Assembly: GCA_937872085.1 (NCBI GenBank)
Contig: CALMQK010000062.1
Coordinates: forward strand, 1-11,822
Source of the DNA: an uncultured euryarchaeote
Lineage (GTDB): Archaea > Thermoplasmatota > Thermoplasmata > UBA10834
Reading direction: 5' to 3'
Length of the DNA stretch: 11,822 bases
Shown: positions 1 through 6,252 of the stretch, one piece after another
Numbering within the stretch: the first letter of the stretch is position 1
How the letters are laid out: each line of letters opens with the position of its first letter
Translations under genes and position numbers: made by a program
Notes under the pieces: generated by a model
The model's input: only the letters and a program-made list of their open reading frames with translations
The model's database searches: none
What the model was told of the DNA's origin: nothing

Positions 1-1
1 C

Positions 2-79
2 GATCTGACCATGAGGCTGCTGGGTCAGAAAGGACTCGACCGGACCATAAGGTGCAAGCGCGTGTTCCACGTGCTCTAG
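2..79 (+). CDS. C-terminal tail of an unidentified protein (5' end outside window)
   Basis: The reading frame beginning at base 2 is open for 25 codons and stops at TAG 77-79. It reads DLTMRLLGQKGLDRTIRCKR followed by VFHVL. Its third codon positions are strongly G/C-biased (ctg, acc, ctc, gac, aag, cgc, gtg, ttc, cac), as in the solid genes of this window, which argues that the frame is coding. The piece is too short to name a family, and I do not recognise it. It would be co-directional with the rubrerythrin gene, 73 bp upstream of it. The other forward frames either stop early or lack this codon bias. It could be a chance open frame. Confidence 0.4.
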   Translation, partial: DLTMRLLGQKGLDRTIRCKRVFHVL

Positions 80-108
80 GCCTCTCAAGCTGGGAAGATG
101 AGGCGAAC

Positions 109-116
109 TTCTTATC
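109..116 (+). promoter_or_regulatory. Possible TATA-like box for rubrerythrin
   Basis: The A/T-rich run TTCTTATC stands out in a GC-rich stretch about 37-44 nt upstream of the ATG at 153. A start of transcription about 25 nt downstream would leave a short leader carrying the Shine-Dalgarno-like AGGCGAT at 141-147. The match to an archaeal TATA box is weak. Confidence 0.3.
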
Positions 117-152
117 TGGGCGTACCTCTTCTGCGTGCAAAGGCGATATTAT

Positions 153-692
153 ATGTCAAAGACAGAGGAGAATCTGAAGGCCGCCCTATCGGGCGAGAGC
201 CAGGCGCGCGCGAAGTACATGAAGTTCGCGGGAGCGGCCACGAAGGAAGGCCACCAGGCGATCGCGAAGACCTTCCAGGAGACCGCGGAGAACGAGTACG
301 AGCATTCTGCGATCATCATGAACCTGTTGGGAGTCGTGGGATCAACCGCGGACAACCTCAAGGCGGCCGCATCTGGCGAGTTGCACGAGTGGACCAGCAT
401 GTACCCTGAGTTCCTGGAGCAGGCGAAGAAGGACGGAAACGAGCGTGCGGTCAAGTTCTTCGAGAACATCATAAGCATCGAGCAGCACCACATGAAGCGA
501 TACCAGCTGATGCTCGAGAGGTTGCAGAAGGGCACGCTCTACAAATCCGACGATGAGGAGTATTGGTTCTGCACCAACTGCGGCTTCCTGCACAAGGGAA
601 AGGAAGCCCTGAAGGTCTGCCCGAACTGCCTGCACCCGCAGGGATACTTCAAGAGGACGACAGATCTCGAATACGGTGCAATCGAGCTCTGA
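153..692 (+). CDS. rbr: Rubrerythrin
   Basis: The protein has 179 residues, the usual size for a classical rubrerythrin: a cytosolic non-haem di-iron protein that reduces hydrogen peroxide. The N-terminal ferritin-like four-helix part (about 5-125) carries the expected iron ligands: E15, the ExxH at E48/H51, E79 in the HEWTSMYPEF stretch, and E110/H113. The C-terminal rubredoxin-like part (about 135-169) has two knuckles, C140-x2-C143 and C156-PN-C159, then HPQGYF, typical of the single Fe(Cys)4 centre. The ATG at 153 is preferred over an in-frame GTG at 135, because AGGCGAT (141-147) sits at Shine-Dalgarno distance and family members begin close to this point. It appears monocistronic. Family knowledge suggests protection from oxygen or peroxide in an anaerobe or microaerophile; the actual electron donor cannot be told from here. 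Confidence 0.96.
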   Translation: MSKTEENLKAALSGESQARAKYMKFAGAATKEGHQAIAKTFQETAENEYEHSAIIMNLLGVVGSTADNLKAAASGELHEWTSMYPEFLEQAKKDGNERAVKFFENIISIEQHHMKRYQLMLERLQKGTLYKSDDEEYWFCTNCGFLHKGKEALKVCPNCLHPQGYFKRTTDLEYGAIEL

Positions 693-705
693 TCCGTCGA
701 TGCGC

Positions 706-739
706 GCGGTCGCGGACCGCTTGCTAGCCTCTTTCCTCC
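706..739 (+). terminator. Hairpin plus pyrimidine tract behind rubrerythrin
   Basis: A perfect 6-bp inverted repeat, GCGGTC / GACCGC with a 3-nt loop (706-720), starts 13 nt after the rubrerythrin stop. It is followed by the pyrimidine-rich TTGCTAGCCTCTTTCCTCC. This could be a transcription end signal, but archaeal termination depends mostly on T-runs, and none longer than three is present, so the call is tentative. Confidence 0.35.
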
Positions 740-874
740 AGAATCGTCTCGCCTAGACCTCGTCCGTCTATCTCGAGGCCGAACTCTCTTTCCGGGATTG
801 CCGGCCAGGTATGCAAGAGTGTCACTGGCAGTAGGTTCCATCCGACCCAAGCTCAATCTGGTAGCTGACCGAGA

Positions 875-882
875 CTATTTAT
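875..882 (+). promoter_or_regulatory. TATA-like box for the NRAMP operon
   Basis: CTATTTAT is the clearest A/T-rich block in the 214-bp gap after rubrerythrin. Its centre lies about 29 nt before the ATG at 907. That spacing predicts a transcript starting within a few bases of the start codon, so it would be nearly leaderless and leave no room for a leader riboswitch. No Shine-Dalgarno-like sequence precedes this ATG, which agrees. The rest of the gap (740-870) shows nothing I can name. Confidence 0.55.
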
Positions 883-906
883 CGGGCCTACTTTGTCCGG
901 GGCGCA

Positions 907-2187
907 ATGAACCTCTTTGCCCGCTTCTTCTACAAGTATCGCAGATTCGCGAAGGCATTGAGATTGTATCTCATCATCGCCGGCCCTGGAATCATCGTCA
1001 TGGTCGCTGACAACGATGCTGGCGGAATCACCACATATTCGGTCACTGGCGCGCAGTTCGGCTACGGACTCATCTGGTTCCTGGTCCTGCTAGGGCCAGT
1101 GGCGTATTTCGTCCAGGAGATGACGGTACGTCTCGGAGCCGTGACCAAGCGTGGTCACGCCGAGGCGATCTTCGACGCGTTCGGGTCTTTCTGGGGCTGG
1201 TTCTCTCTATTGGACCTCACTGTGCTCAACTGGTTAACCCTCGTGACGGAATTCATCGGCATGACGGCCGCCCTGTCCATATTCGGGGTGCCTGCCTACC
1301 TGACCGTGACCATAGTCGCGATCGTGATGGCAATCATTGTCCTCCAGGGACGGTACTGGACCTGGGAGAAGATCGCAATCCTGTTCTGCGGCCTCAACCT
1401 GGTCTACATTCCGGCTGCTTTCCTCGTGCGTCCGTCAGTGAGTGACATTATCTCGAAGGGGGCAATCCCCAACTTCCCACTCGGTTTCAACGGTGAGTTG
1501 GTCTTCATTCTGATGGCCATCATAGGCACGACCATAGCTCCCTGGATGATCTTCTTCCAGCAGAGCGCTGTCGTGGACAAGGGAATGAGGGAGAAGGACA
1601 TCAGCTTGGGCAAGTTCGACACGCTCCTAGGGGCCATCTTCACGGTCCTCGTCGCGGTATTCGTCATCATCGTGACGGCGACAGTCTTCTACCCGATGCC
1701 GCCGGACCACCTAATTGGCAGTGCGGCCGAAGCCGCAAAGTCGCTCATGGGCTATGACAAGTATGTCGGGACTCTCCTTGCCATCGGACTATTCGATGCA
1801 GGGTTCCTCGGGGCAATCTGCATCTCGCTGGCCAGCTCGTGGGCCTTTGGAGAGGTCTTCGGCTGGGCCCACTCTCTGAACAACAAGATCAGGGAAGCCC
1901 CCTGGTTCTACATTAGCTACTTCATGATTGTCGTCACCGCTGGCTTGGTCGTTCTGATTCCCAATGCGCCTCTGGTCCTGATCACGCTGTTCGTGCAGGT
2001 CATCGCCGTCACATTGTTGCCAGCAGCGCTCGTCTTCCTTATACTGCTCCTTAACAACGAGGAATTGATGGGGAAATACAAGAACAACACCCTGCAGAAC
2101 GTGATCAGCTATTCAATCGTCATAGCCATTATCGCCCTTTCCACGACATACGCCATCTCAGTATTATTCCCGGGGTTGCTCAAATGA
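907..2187 (+). CDS. NRAMP-superfamily divalent metal transporter, probable Mg2+-type (NRMT-like)
   Basis: This 426-residue integral membrane protein has about eleven hydrophobic segments and the NRAMP (SLC11) layout. Transmembrane helix 1 shows IAGPGIIVMVADNDAGG (24-40) followed by GAQFGYG (48-54). The first half matches the family GPG...DPGN signature, but DPGN has become D37-A-G-G40. Helix 3 keeps TEFIGM (114-119), the counterpart of the AEVIG motif. The helix-6 metal-site motif, normally MPH, reads A211-P212-W213. Losing the thioether methionine and the helix-1 asparagine removes ligands that favour Mn2+/Fe2+. The NRAMP-related Mg2+ transporters differ from canonical members at these sites. 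The gene is followed within 16 bp by a small membrane protein and then by a PRC/MgtE_N/CBS protein, which also points to magnesium. The substrate remains an inference; Mn2+ or other divalent ions are alternatives. Confidence 0.9.
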   Translation: MNLFARFFYKYRRFAKALRLYLIIAGPGIIVMVADNDAGGITTYSVTGAQFGYGLIWFLVLLGPVAYFVQEMTVRLGAVTKRGHAEAIFDAFGSFWGWFSLLDLTVLNWLTLVTEFIGMTAALSIFGVPAYLTVTIVAIVMAIIVLQGRYWTWEKIAILFCGLNLVYIPAAFLVRPSVSDIISKGAIPNFPLGFNGELVFILMAIIGTTIAPWMIFFQQSAVVDKGMREKDISLGKFDTLLGAIFTVLVAVFVIIVTATVFYPMPPDHLIGSAAEAAKSLMGYDKYVGTLLAIGLFDAGFLGAICISLASSWAFGEVFGWAHSLNNKIREAPWFYISYFMIVVTAGLVVLIPNAPLVLITLFVQVIAVTLLPAALVFLILLLNNEELMGKYKNNTLQNVISYSIVIAIIALSTTYAISVLFPGLLK

Positions 2188-2203
2188 GGCGAAGGTGACA
2201 TCC

Positions 2204-2422
2204 ATGCTTGAGAACCTAAGAGAATGGCTGGACATGCGGGTGTTCGAGTTCATCAGAAGCAGGACCTCGGTAATCAAGGAGATCAACAGGAAATACGCCA
2301 AGCCTCGGATCAATATGACCAGGGGCGTCAAGATCGCGCTCCTCTTCTTGAGGCTCTACCTCATATTCCTGGTCTTGGTACTGGGGTACGCCTTCGTCCT
2401 CAAGGCAACCGGGAGGGCATGA
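2204..2422 (+). CDS. Small single-span membrane protein in the NRAMP/MgtE_N unit
   Basis: The protein has 72 residues and belongs to no family I recognise. Residues 1-40 are charged and probably helical (MLENLREWLDMRVFEFIRSR at the start, then a basic stretch with NRKYAKPRINMTR). Residues 43-66 are one strongly hydrophobic helix (GVKIALLFLRLYLIFLVLVL plus GYAF), followed by a short KATGRA tail. By the positive-inside rule the basic N-terminal part should be cytosolic. The ATG at 2204 is chosen over an in-frame GTG at 2195 because GGTGA (2194-2198) forms a Shine-Dalgarno at 5-nt spacing. The gene lies 16 bp after the NRAMP stop and 4 bp before the next start, so all three genes are almost certainly one transcript. 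An accessory subunit or adaptor between transporter and cytosolic sensor is a reasonable guess, not shown by the sequence. Confidence 0.8.
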   Translation: MLENLREWLDMRVFEFIRSRTSVIKEINRKYAKPRINMTRGVKIALLFLRLYLIFLVLVLGYAFVLKATGRA

Positions 2423-2426
2423 TACG

Positions 2427-3707
2427 GTGAACAAGAACGGATCTGGAAAGGCCAGCCACCCAAATGACGTGTACTTCCTGAGCGAGCTGCTCGGCGTCAA
2501 GGTCATGCTCCATAGCAAGAAGGTCGGCCGGCTCGCGGACATACTGATCGTGGAAGAGGAGAAGCTCCCTTACGTTACGCACTTCCTTGTCAAGCGGCCG
2601 TTTGGATACCCGAGCCTTCTGATACCGTGGGACAGAGTCAAGTCGGTCACCACAAAGGAGGTCGTCATAGAGGTCGAGAAGGTCGAAGAGTTCGTGGGTG
2701 AACCTCCGGTGAACGCCGTGCTACTCAAGGACCACATCCTCGACAAGAAGGTCCTGGACATCGAGGACCGGGACGTCGATGTCGTGTACGACGTCAAGAT
2801 GGTGCTCAGGAACGGCTGGCTCTATGTGACGGATGTGGACTTCAGCCGGTATGGCTTGTTGAAGAGGATGGGCCTCAAGGGGGTTGCGAACTTCATCTAC
2901 AATCTGGCAGACAGGATAGACGACGATACCGTGTCCTGGGCCTACGTCCAGCCGCTCCCGACCAACATAAGCGGCTTCAAGGGGGATGTGAAGCTTAGGG
3001 TGTTGAAGGACCACCTGGACGACCTCAATCCGGTGGACCTGGCGGATGTGCTCGAGGAGATGGAGCACGAGCAGAGGGTGGAGATCTTCAGCGGTATGGA
3101 GACCGAACGTGCCTCGGATACCCTTGAGGAGATCGACCCGAGCGTGCAGAGGGCCCTGGTTTCCTCCCTGGGAAAGGAGAAGGTCGCGGAGCTGATAGAC
3201 GAGATGACTCCCGGGCAGGCCGCGGATGTCCTTTCAGTTCTGCCTTGGGACGACGCCAAGGAAATCCTGGAGCTGATAGACAAGGAGGATGCTGCCAAGA
3301 TCGAGTCCATACTCGAGAAGGGGGAGGAGAATATCATCAACTACGCGTCCTCCAACTTCATCAAGGTCTATCCCAGCGTCAGCGTCCTGGACGCCCAGGA
3401 GGAGTACCCCCACATAGCGAAGGGCAAGGAGGCGATCATGTACCTCTATGTCGTCGAGAAAGACGACAAGCTGCTGGGCGTGGTCGACATCAAGGATCTC
3501 CTCAAGGAAGCGGACCAGTCCCTGTTGGGAGAGATCATGGAGGACATCATCGTGAGCCTCAAGCCGGAAACCACCCTCAGGGAAGCGGCCGCGCTGTTCG
3601 ACAGGTACGATTTCCGAGCCCTCCCCGTGGTGGATACGAATGGCCGCATCGTCGGTGTGGTCCCGTATCGCGACGTCATGAAGCTGACCCACCACTTCAC
3701 TGAGTGA
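2427..3707 (+). CDS. Soluble PRC-barrel / MgtE_N / CBS-pair protein, probable Mg2+ sensor
   Basis: This 426-residue protein has no transmembrane segment. Residues about 18-90 form a PRC-barrel-like beta domain (SELLGVKVMLHSKKVGRLAD, then LLIPWDRVKSV), and 98-145 look like a second, poorer copy (KKVLDIEDRDVDVVYDVKMV). Residues about 187-300 are an MgtE_N-type helical superhelix with its repeated short-helix pattern (LNPVDLADVLEEM, ERASDTLEEID, MTPGQAADVLSVLPWDDAKE). Residues about 312-424 are a CBS pair (DKLLGVVDIKDLL; LPVVDTNGRIVGVVPYRDVM). In MgtE channels the N and CBS domains bind Mg2+ and gate the pore; here the pore domain is absent. Translation starts at GTG 2427, with GGGAGGG (2411-2417) as Shine-Dalgarno. 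It is 4 bp after the small membrane protein and two genes after the NRAMP transporter, whose regulatory partner it may be. Direct metal sensing is inferred. Confidence 0.88.
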   Translation: MNKNGSGKASHPNDVYFLSELLGVKVMLHSKKVGRLADILIVEEEKLPYVTHFLVKRPFGYPSLLIPWDRVKSVTTKEVVIEVEKVEEFVGEPPVNAVLLKDHILDKKVLDIEDRDVDVVYDVKMVLRNGWLYVTDVDFSRYGLLKRMGLKGVANFIYNLADRIDDDTVSWAYVQPLPTNISGFKGDVKLRVLKDHLDDLNPVDLADVLEEMEHEQRVEIFSGMETERASDTLEEIDPSVQRALVSSLGKEKVAELIDEMTPGQAADVLSVLPWDDAKEILELIDKEDAAKIESILEKGEENIINYASSNFIKVYPSVSVLDAQEEYPHIAKGKEAIMYLYVVEKDDKLLGVVDIKDLLKEADQSLLGEIMEDIIVSLKPETTLREAAALFDRYDFRALPVVDTNGRIVGVVPYRDVMKLTHHFTE

Positions 3708-3745
3708 GATCCAGGGACTTCTCGTGTTGGAGTTTGGTAAGAATC

Positions 3746-3753
3746 CTTAAATC
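3746..3753 (+). promoter_or_regulatory. TATA-like box for the 111-residue ASCH-like gene
   Basis: CTTAAATC lies 34-41 nt before the ATG at 3787. The predicted start of transcription (about 3775) would leave a leader of about 12 nt, around the AGGTG Shine-Dalgarno at 3775-3779. This separates the gene from the operon ending at 3707. Confidence 0.45.
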
Positions 3754-3786
3754 TAGGTGATTGTTCGGACTGACAGGTGTCATGGG

Positions 3787-4122
3787 ATGCCACGATTCCG
3801 ACAGATGCAGTTCTCAAAGGATTGGGAAAAGCTGAATGACAGGTTCTTCGCGACCATAAGGGTCCACAGGGGCGAACTCAAGTACTCCCCCGACGAGAAG
3901 GTCGAGGTGATAAGCCCGAAGAAGAAGTTCATAGCGCATGTCCTCCTTCAGCGCGATTGGAAGCTGGGGGATGTACCGATGGGGTTCCTTCTGTACGACC
4001 TCGAGGGGAAGAAAGGAGAGTCGAGGCAGGACCTCATCAACAAGCTCGGGAAGCTCTACAAGTTCTCGGAGCAGCCGAGGGAATCGGACACGGTCACGAT
4101 CTACTTCCTGGAGCGCGTCTAG
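3787..4122 (+). CDS. Small ASCH/PUA-like fold protein, function unknown
   Basis: The protein has 111 residues. The pattern looks like the ASCH/PUA-like beta-barrel family. It has a FFATIRVHRGELKYSPDEKV stretch (20-39), then VEVISPKKKFIAHVLLQRDW, a helix entry at LGDVPMGFLLYDL (60-72), a helix with QDLINKLGKLY, and a last strand DTVTIYFLERV. ASCH domains are proposed to bind RNA or nucleotides, but I see no residue set that proves activity. The start is taken at ATG 3787 rather than the in-frame GTG 3757: AGGTG sits 7 nt before this ATG, and the TATA-like box at 3746 would place the GTG upstream of transcription start. The 3' end overlaps the convergent nob1 gene by 29 bp. The fold call is moderate; the reading frame itself is sound by codon bias. 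Confidence 0.72.
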   Translation: MPRFRQMQFSKDWEKLNDRFFATIRVHRGELKYSPDEKVEVISPKKKFIAHVLLQRDWKLGDVPMGFLLYDLEGKKGESRQDLINKLGKLYKFSEQPRESDTVTIYFLERV

Positions 4123-4603
4123 ACTTCGTGGTCTTCTTCCGCTTGGTCCGGGTCGGACTGCCACAGATGTCGCATTCCTCGACCTCGGCGGTGAACAGCT
4201 TCCCGCACCCTGTGCACTTCGCCTGCCACTCGAAGACCTCTCGGATGCCAGATTGCTCCATGCCCGTGGTCTTCACGCCTATGACCTTGGCCAGATTCTG
4301 GATGGAGTAGTCATCGGTCACAAGCTCGTACTTCATCTCGTAGGCGAGGGCGAGGATCTCGATGTCCGTCTCCGAGAGCCGCCTCACGTCGCCCGTCTTC
4401 GCGGCCGCCTCTCGGACAGCTCGGACTGCAAGGATCGATGGGGAGAGCTCCCTGACCTTGGTGTCGAGAAGCAGTTCGAGCCTCTCTGCCATCCCGTGTC
4501 TCCTCAGCTCCTGAACGACGCCAGGTGTAATTACGCACTCGTATTCCGACGGCAGGTCCTTCCCGTAGAATAGGGCCGAGGAGTCAAGAACACATCCCTT
4601 CAA
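4094..4603 (-). CDS. nob1: Nob1-type rRNA maturation endonuclease (PIN + zinc ribbon)
   Basis: The protein has 169 residues. Residues 1-115 form a PIN nuclease domain with the acidic set D7 (VLDSSALF), E32 (QELRRHG), D80 (SETDIEILA) and D97/D98 (VTDDYSIQNLA). Residues 128-150 form a zinc ribbon with C130-x2-C133 and C144-x2-C147. A basic tail (TRTKRKKTTKSRR) follows. This order of domains is diagnostic of Nob1, which cleaves the 3' end of small-subunit rRNA precursor during 30S/40S maturation. VapC toxins lack the zinc ribbon. The start is a TTG (4603-4601), placed directly before the first PIN strand, and it overlaps the thiI stop as TTGA. Translation is therefore probably coupled to thiI. 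No strong Shine-Dalgarno precedes it. The 3' end overlaps the convergent ASCH-like gene by 29 bp. Confidence 0.94.
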   Translation of the reverse strand: MKGCVLDSSALFYGKDLPSEYECVITPGVVQELRRHGMAERLELLLDTKVRELSPSILAVRAVREAAAKTGDVRRLSETDIEILALAYEMKYELVTDDYSIQNLAKVIGVKTTGMEQSGIREVFEWQAKCTGCGKLFTAEVEECDICGSPTRTKRKKTTKSRRAPGSRS

Positions 4604-5226
4604 GTTATCTCGACCGTCCCGTCGAATTCAACATCCGCGAGTCTCTCGACATCCACCTTCGCCTCTTCCTCGATGGCCGAGTCGATCCTGCTATACGTGG
4701 ACGGCTTCTTCGGGACGATCGTGCAGCACAGGCCTGGACCGATGGAGGTCTCATAGGTGCCGATCCTCTTGGCGATCCTCTCGATCTCTATCTTGTCGAA
4801 GCCGATCAAAGGCCTCAGTATGGGCAGGGATGTCGCTCTCTCCTCGACGTTGATGTTCGCAAGCGTCTGGGACGCCACCTGCCCCAGCGATTCTCCGGTC
4901 ACGATGACCTGGGCGTCGAACTTCCTCGCCAGCCGCTCGGCGACCCTGAACATCATCCGCCGACATAGCACGCACTCCATGTTCCTCCGGCAGCATCTGG
5001 CCAGCTCTGCTTGGGACTTTCCGTGCGGCACGAGTAGCTTCCTGGTCCTGATCCCAGACGCCTCGTCCACTTTCCTCATGAGTTTGAGGGCTTTCTCGAC
5101 CTCCGCATCGCTCGTGAAGGGGCGGTTGTCGAAATGGACCAGGATGAGTTCGAGCCCCTGCTTCGCCATCATGTACCCCGCGACGGGAGAGTCTATCCCG
5201 CCAGAGAGCAGGACGATCCCGCGCAT
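4600..5226 (-). CDS. thiI: ThiI-type PP-loop sulfurtransferase without THUMP domain
   Basis: The protein has 208 residues and consists only of the adenylating/thiolating half of ThiI. The PP-loop SGGIDSPVAGY is at 8-18. The ThiI-specific block TGESLGQVASQTL is at 110-122, LPILRPLIGFDK at 134-145 and IGTYETS at 155-161. Cysteines are C85-VL-C88, a CxxC pair of the kind archaeal ThiI uses for persulfide chemistry, and C167/C168 near the position of the catalytic Cys344 of E. coli ThiI. The N-terminal ferredoxin-like and THUMP domains that bind tRNA in full-length ThiI are absent. They are not lost by truncation here, because the thiF stop TAG (5229-5227) abuts the ATG directly. GGTGA (5235-5231) inside thiF serves as Shine-Dalgarno. 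The likely role is 4-thiouridine formation in tRNA, or another sulfur transfer, with substrate binding supplied by a separate protein. Confidence 0.92.
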   Translation of the reverse strand: MRGIVLLSGGIDSPVAGYMMAKQGLELILVHFDNRPFTSDAEVEKALKLMRKVDEASGIRTRKLLVPHGKSQAELARCCRRNMECVLCRRMMFRVAERLARKFDAQVIVTGESLGQVASQTLANINVEERATSLPILRPLIGFDKIEIERIAKRIGTYETSIGPGLCCTIVPKKPSTYSRIDSAIEEEAKVDVERLADVEFDGTVEIT

Positions 5227-6231
5227 CTAGTCACCAACATACTGGGAGAAGATCGTCTTCGCCTTCGCGAGGTCGGTCGTCCCACTTATGATAGTCCTCC
5301 CGTCCGGGAAGACCGTCAGCTCCACGCCCCTCTTCTTGAACTTGAGCACTCCGTCCACTATGGAGGCCTCCCCCTGCCTCGAGAGGGTGTCCTTGAGATC
5401 CTTGAGGTCCCCCTTCAGCTCCTTCGTGGGGACGATCTGGACCGCATTCCTGCCGCACATCGAGACGACCAGCTTCCTCTTCCTCGCCTGCAGGAACTCG
5501 AAATCACGTTTCCCGCAGGTCTCGCACTCCGGGTTCCTCTTGACCTTGATCCTCTGGAGCTCCCCCTGCCACAGGTCCAGGACGAACAGCCCGTTCGAAG
5601 GCTCTTTCCCGAGGATGATCTTGAACGCCTCGGTGGTCTCGATTGAGGCGACGGCGCTCGGAAGGGTGTTGATTATTCCCACGGTGTCGCACGTCGGCAG
5701 CTCGCCCGGCTGGGGTAGTTGCGGAAAGACGCACCTCATGCAAGGGCCGCCCGGAACGATGGCCATCACCATGCCCGTCACGCCTACCGCTCCGGCATAG
5801 ACCCACGGGATCCTGTTCTTCACGCAGGCGTCATTGACAAGGAACCTCGTGTCCATGTTGTCCGTCGCGTCGAGCACCACAGCTGCCCCTCGGACGAACT
5901 TCTGTACGTTCGTGTAGTTGACGTCGGCGACGACGCCCCAGATCTCTATGTCGGAATTGACATGTCGGAGACGCTCCTCGGCCACCTTCGCCTTCGGTCT
6001 GCCCACGTCCGCTTCGGTGAAGAGCGCCTGCCTCTGGAGGTTGGATATGTCTATGATGTCCCTATCGATCACGACGACCTGACCCACGCCTGCCCTTACG
6101 AGAAAGGAGAGTGCGTGCGTGCCGAGGGCTCCGCAGCCGATGACGACCGCTCTCGCCTTGCCGAGCTTCTTCTGCCCTTCGGGGCCGATCTCCGGAAGGA
6201 GGATCTGTCTGGAGTACCTGTTCTCTTTCAC
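5227..6231 (-). CDS. E1-like adenylyltransferase, ThiF/MoeB/UbaA family
   Basis: This 334-residue cytosolic enzyme activates the C-terminal glycine of a ubiquitin-fold sulfur carrier by adenylation. Visible features are the N-terminal RYSRQILLPEIG (5-16), the nucleotide loop GCGALG (32-37), D56/D58, the NLQRQ arginine (64-68), K79, LDATDN (120-125), and the probable catalytic C181 in PTCDTVG. A zinc site is formed by C164-x2-C167 and C236-x2-C239. A C-terminal domain (about 255-334) contains SMCGRNAVQIVP and FPDGRTIISGTTD and ends in YVGD, as in many archaeal and Bacillus-type members. In haloarchaea a single such enzyme (UbaA) serves tRNA thiolation, molybdopterin synthesis and protein SAMPylation. 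Adjacency to thiI favours tRNA thiolation. The start is GTG 6231-6229 with no Shine-Dalgarno but a TATA-like box 26 nt upstream. No small SAMP/ThiS-type carrier gene is present in the window. Confidence 0.92.
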   Translation of the reverse strand: MKENRYSRQILLPEIGPEGQKKLGKARAVVIGCGALGTHALSFLVRAGVGQVVVIDRDIIDISNLQRQALFTEADVGRPKAKVAEERLRHVNSDIEIWGVVADVNYTNVQKFVRGAAVVLDATDNMDTRFLVNDACVKNRIPWVYAGAVGVTGMVMAIVPGGPCMRCVFPQLPQPGELPTCDTVGIINTLPSAVASIETTEAFKIILGKEPSNGLFVLDLWQGELQRIKVKRNPECETCGKRDFEFLQARKRKLVVSMCGRNAVQIVPTKELKGDLKDLKDTLSRQGEASIVDGVLKFKKRGVELTVFPDGRTIISGTTDLAKAKTIFSQYVGD

Positions 6232-6252
6232 TGTGGCGGAATACGCGCTGAC

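Noticed and set aside
135..152. In-frame GTG at 135 as rubrerythrin start
   Set aside because: It would place the Shine-Dalgarno-like AGGCGAT inside the gene and add six residues not typical of the family.
539..856. Minus-strand frame over the rubrerythrin 3' end and the following gap
   Set aside because: It is Arg/Ser-rich without domain features, half of it is antisense to rubrerythrin, and there is no promoter on that side.
740..906. Mg2+ or Mn2+ riboswitch in front of the NRAMP gene
   Set aside because: The TATA-like box is only about 29 nt before the ATG, so the mature message would have almost no leader, and no aptamer-like helices stood out.
3938..4573. A 211-codon plus-strand open frame crossing the ASCH-like and nob1 genes
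   Set aside because: It lies over two well-supported genes in other frames. Its translation is low-complexity (Ser/Arg runs) and has no recognisable domain.
4094..4603. PIN protein as a VapC-type toxin
   Set aside because: A C-terminal Cys4 zinc ribbon and basic tail follow the PIN domain and no antitoxin gene is adjacent; this is the Nob1 arrangement.
5134..5646. Long plus-strand frames opposite thiI and thiF
   Set aside because: These are antisense shadows created by GC-rich third positions; the minus-strand frames carry full family motifs.
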